Assembly (NCBI GenBank): GCA_017880705.1
Contig: JADGRS010000167.1
Coordinates: 1-6,876 of the forward strand
Reading direction: 5' to 3'
DNA length: 6,876 nt
Origin: Burkholderiales bacterium
GTDB lineage: Bacteria; Pseudomonadota; Gammaproteobacteria; Burkholderiales; Usitatibacteraceae
The notes under the pieces are model-generated. The model saw only the letters and a program-made list of their open reading frames with translations, was not told where the DNA came from and ran no database searches. Within the stretch, counting starts at the first letter, position 1. Each line of letters opens with the position of its first letter. Position numbers and translations under genes: made by a program. Below are positions 5,642-6,876 of the stretch, piece after piece.

Positions 5642-6553
5642 TCAGCCTTGCCCGGCCGCGGGCACCACGACCCTCAGGCCGCGCGGACGGATCCGGTACT
5701 CGAGCGGCGTGCGCATCCGCGTGACCTCGCCGTCGGTCGCGACCAGCAGCGTCTTGCGCTTGGTCGAGATACGGATCGAATGCGCCGTGAGCGCCTCGAA
5801 ATCGCGGGTGTCGTGCAGCCGGCCCAGGAGGGCGCGCAGCGCGAGCCCGAGGATCCCGCGGCGCCCCCGCCGGCGCGTGAGGTAGATGCTGAACGCGCCG
5901 CCGTCGAGGCGCTCGCGCCGGCCGATGTCGAATCCCTCGACGTGGTACTCGTTGTTGCCGATGAAGACGAACGGCGTGCGCCGATCCTGCGTCGCGTCGT
6001 CGAGCACGAGGCGCACGTCGAGCATCGGATGGCGCCGCAGCACCGTGAGCGCCGCCCAGAAGAACGCATGCCACTTGCTGCGCCCGAGCCTGCGGCGCTG
6101 GTTTTCGCGCACCGTGACGAGTGCCGGATAGAGCCCGAGGCTCGAGTTGTTGATGAAGACGCGCCCGTTCACCTCGCCCACGTCGATCTGCGACTGGCGA
6201 TTCGCGACGATCGTGGCCACGGCGCCCTCCAGCGTGAGCGGTATCCCGAGGTCCTTCGCGAAATGGTTGAGCGTGCCGAGGGGAAGGACGCCGAGGGCGA
6301 GTCCGCTTTTCGCCATGATGCCCGCCACGGCGTTGATGGTGCCGTCGCCGCCCCCGGCGACGATCACCGGATGGCGCTCGCTCACCGCGCGCTCGGCGAG
6401 CCCGACGATCTCGGCGCCGCTGCGTGCCGCAAGGATGTCGGCCTGCGCTCCCGCCGCCGCGAATGCCTCGCGGATCGCTTCGAGATCGCCCTGCGCATGT
6501 CCGCTGCCCGCGACGGCGTTGACGATCACCGGAAACGCTCGCGCCACCGGCAT
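5642..6553 (-). CDS. Diacylglycerol-kinase-family lipid kinase
   Basis: This 303-residue protein has the two-part fold of the DagK/YegS/sphingosine-kinase family, which transfers phosphate from ATP to a lipid hydroxyl at the membrane surface. The N-terminal nucleotide-binding part opens PVIVNAVAGSG and carries the GGGDGT motif at residues 67-72 with Asn74 just after. Residues 93-105 read GTLNHFAKDLGIP, where many relatives have GTxND; the His form is, from memory, common in a proteobacterial subgroup. INNSSLGLYP starts the C-terminal part, and TDGE at 273-276 holds the expected catalytic acidic residues. The ATG at 6553 shares its A with the stop of the upstream PAP2 gene (TGATG), and the first strand begins at residue 8, so the start is well supported despite a weak Shine-Dalgarno. 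The lipid substrate is unknown; the PAP2 neighbour suggests opposed phosphorylation and dephosphorylation. Confidence 0.93.
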   Translation of the reverse strand: MPVARAFPVIVNAVAGSGHAQGDLEAIREAFAAAGAQADILAARSGAEIVGLAERAVSERHPVIVAGGGDGTINAVAGIMAKSGLALGVLPLGTLNHFAKDLGIPLTLEGAVATIVANRQSQIDVGEVNGRVFINNSSLGLYPALVTVRENQRRRLGRSKWHAFFWAALTVLRRHPMLDVRLVLDDATQDRRTPFVFIGNNEYHVEGFDIGRRERLDGGAFSIYLTRRRGRRGILGLALRALLGRLHDTRDFEALTAHSIRISTKRKTLLVATDGEVTRMRTPLEYRIRPRGLRVVVPAAGQG

Positions 6554-6876
6554 CAACGGGCGCCTATCGCGTGGCGATGCCTGGCGAAGGCACGCAGCGC
6601 GATCATGCACAGCGCGAGCCATGCGGTGCCGAGGCTCATGCCGGCGAGGACGTCGCTCAGGTAGTGCACTCCCAGGTAGACGCGCGAAAAGCCGACGAGC
6701 ACGACCATCGCCGCGCATCCCAGGATCGCCAGGGCTCGCGCCGTATCGCTCTTCATGCGCAGCACCAGGTAGCACGCGAGAAATCCATAGAAGAGGGTGG
6801 ACCCGGCCGCATGCCCGCTGGGAAAGCTCCCGGTCGTCAGGGTGAGGAGGGGATCATCCCATGTCGGCCGCGCGCG
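6553..6876 (-). CDS. PAP2-family membrane phosphatase (N-terminal part outside window)
   Basis: The frame stays open to the right edge, so only the last 107 residues are seen. They contain two of the three PAP2 motifs: PSGH at visible residues 19-22, and SRVYLGVHYLSD at 64-75 with Arg65, His71 and Asp75. The Arg-Pro at residues 3-4 is probably the end of motif 1 (KxxxxxxRP). Hydrophobic stretches at about 26-40, 46-63 and 74-97 fit membrane helices. Such enzymes remove phosphate from lipid phosphates or pyrophosphates, for example phosphatidate, phosphatidylglycerol phosphate or undecaprenyl pyrophosphate; which one cannot be told. Internal GTG and ATG codons (6765, 6756) are not the true start, since the PSGH motif lies before them. 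The stop overlaps the lipid kinase start by one base. Confidence 0.93.
   Translation of the reverse strand, partial: RARPTWDDPLLTLTTGSFPSGHAAGSTLFYGFLACYLVLRMKSDTARALAILGCAAMVVLVGFSRVYLGVHYLSDVLAGMSLGTAWLALCMIALRAFARHRHAIGAR

Noticed and set aside
4182..5885. Long plus-strand open frame across mpg and the phosphoesterase
   Set aside because: It is out of frame with mpg and antisense to the phosphoesterase; the translation has no recognisable domain.
5648..6664. Plus-strand open frame opposite the lipid kinase
   Set aside because: Antisense shadow; the minus strand carries the complete kinase motifs.

Overview
The window comes from a GC-rich bacterial chromosome, most likely a betaproteobacterium. 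I infer this from the codon use, the style of the YkgJ, Mpg and lipid-kinase proteins, and the small lysine-rich protein beginning MPKPNY. The genus cannot be read from the sequence. There are seven protein genes, two of them cut by or near the window edges, and no rRNA, tRNA, CRISPR array or insertion sequence.

Left block (1-3209, + strand): two secreted-protein genes overlap by ATGA. The first is cut by the left edge. It shows the end of a PPC-like beta-sandwich followed by two 110-residue copies of a tryptophan-rich repeat (YxDLWW...ESGWG). The second is a complete lysyl-endopeptidase-like serine protease with signal peptide, propeptide, catalytic domain and Pro/Thr linker. It carries two further copies of the same repeat at its C-terminus. 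The pair looks like a co-expressed secreted unit built around a shared accessory domain.

Middle block (3210-4266): a short YkgJ-type cysteine-cluster protein (+) has a TACAAT box and a 14-nt perfect palindrome just upstream. It converges on a 50-residue lysine-rich protein (-) with a near-perfect Shine-Dalgarno sequence. The roughly 300-base gap that follows holds no convincing gene. It does hold a GC-rich palindrome, a 7-bp hairpin, and a clear rho-independent terminator with eight T's pointing rightward. No protein gene precedes that terminator, so a small RNA is a reasonable candidate.

Right block (4267-6876): a 3-methyladenine DNA glycosylase of the AAG/Mpg type (+) overlaps tail to tail by 37 bases with a three-gene minus-strand operon. 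In transcription order the operon is a PAP2-family membrane phosphatase (cut by the right edge), a diacylglycerol-kinase-family lipid kinase coupled to it by TGATG, and a calcineurin-like metallophosphoesterase 8 bases later. This operon suggests linked lipid phosphorylation and dephosphorylation.

Most of the window is recognisable. The least explained items are the shared tryptophan repeat, the terminator-associated candidate small RNA, the small lysine-rich protein and the palindrome at the ykgJ-type promoter.
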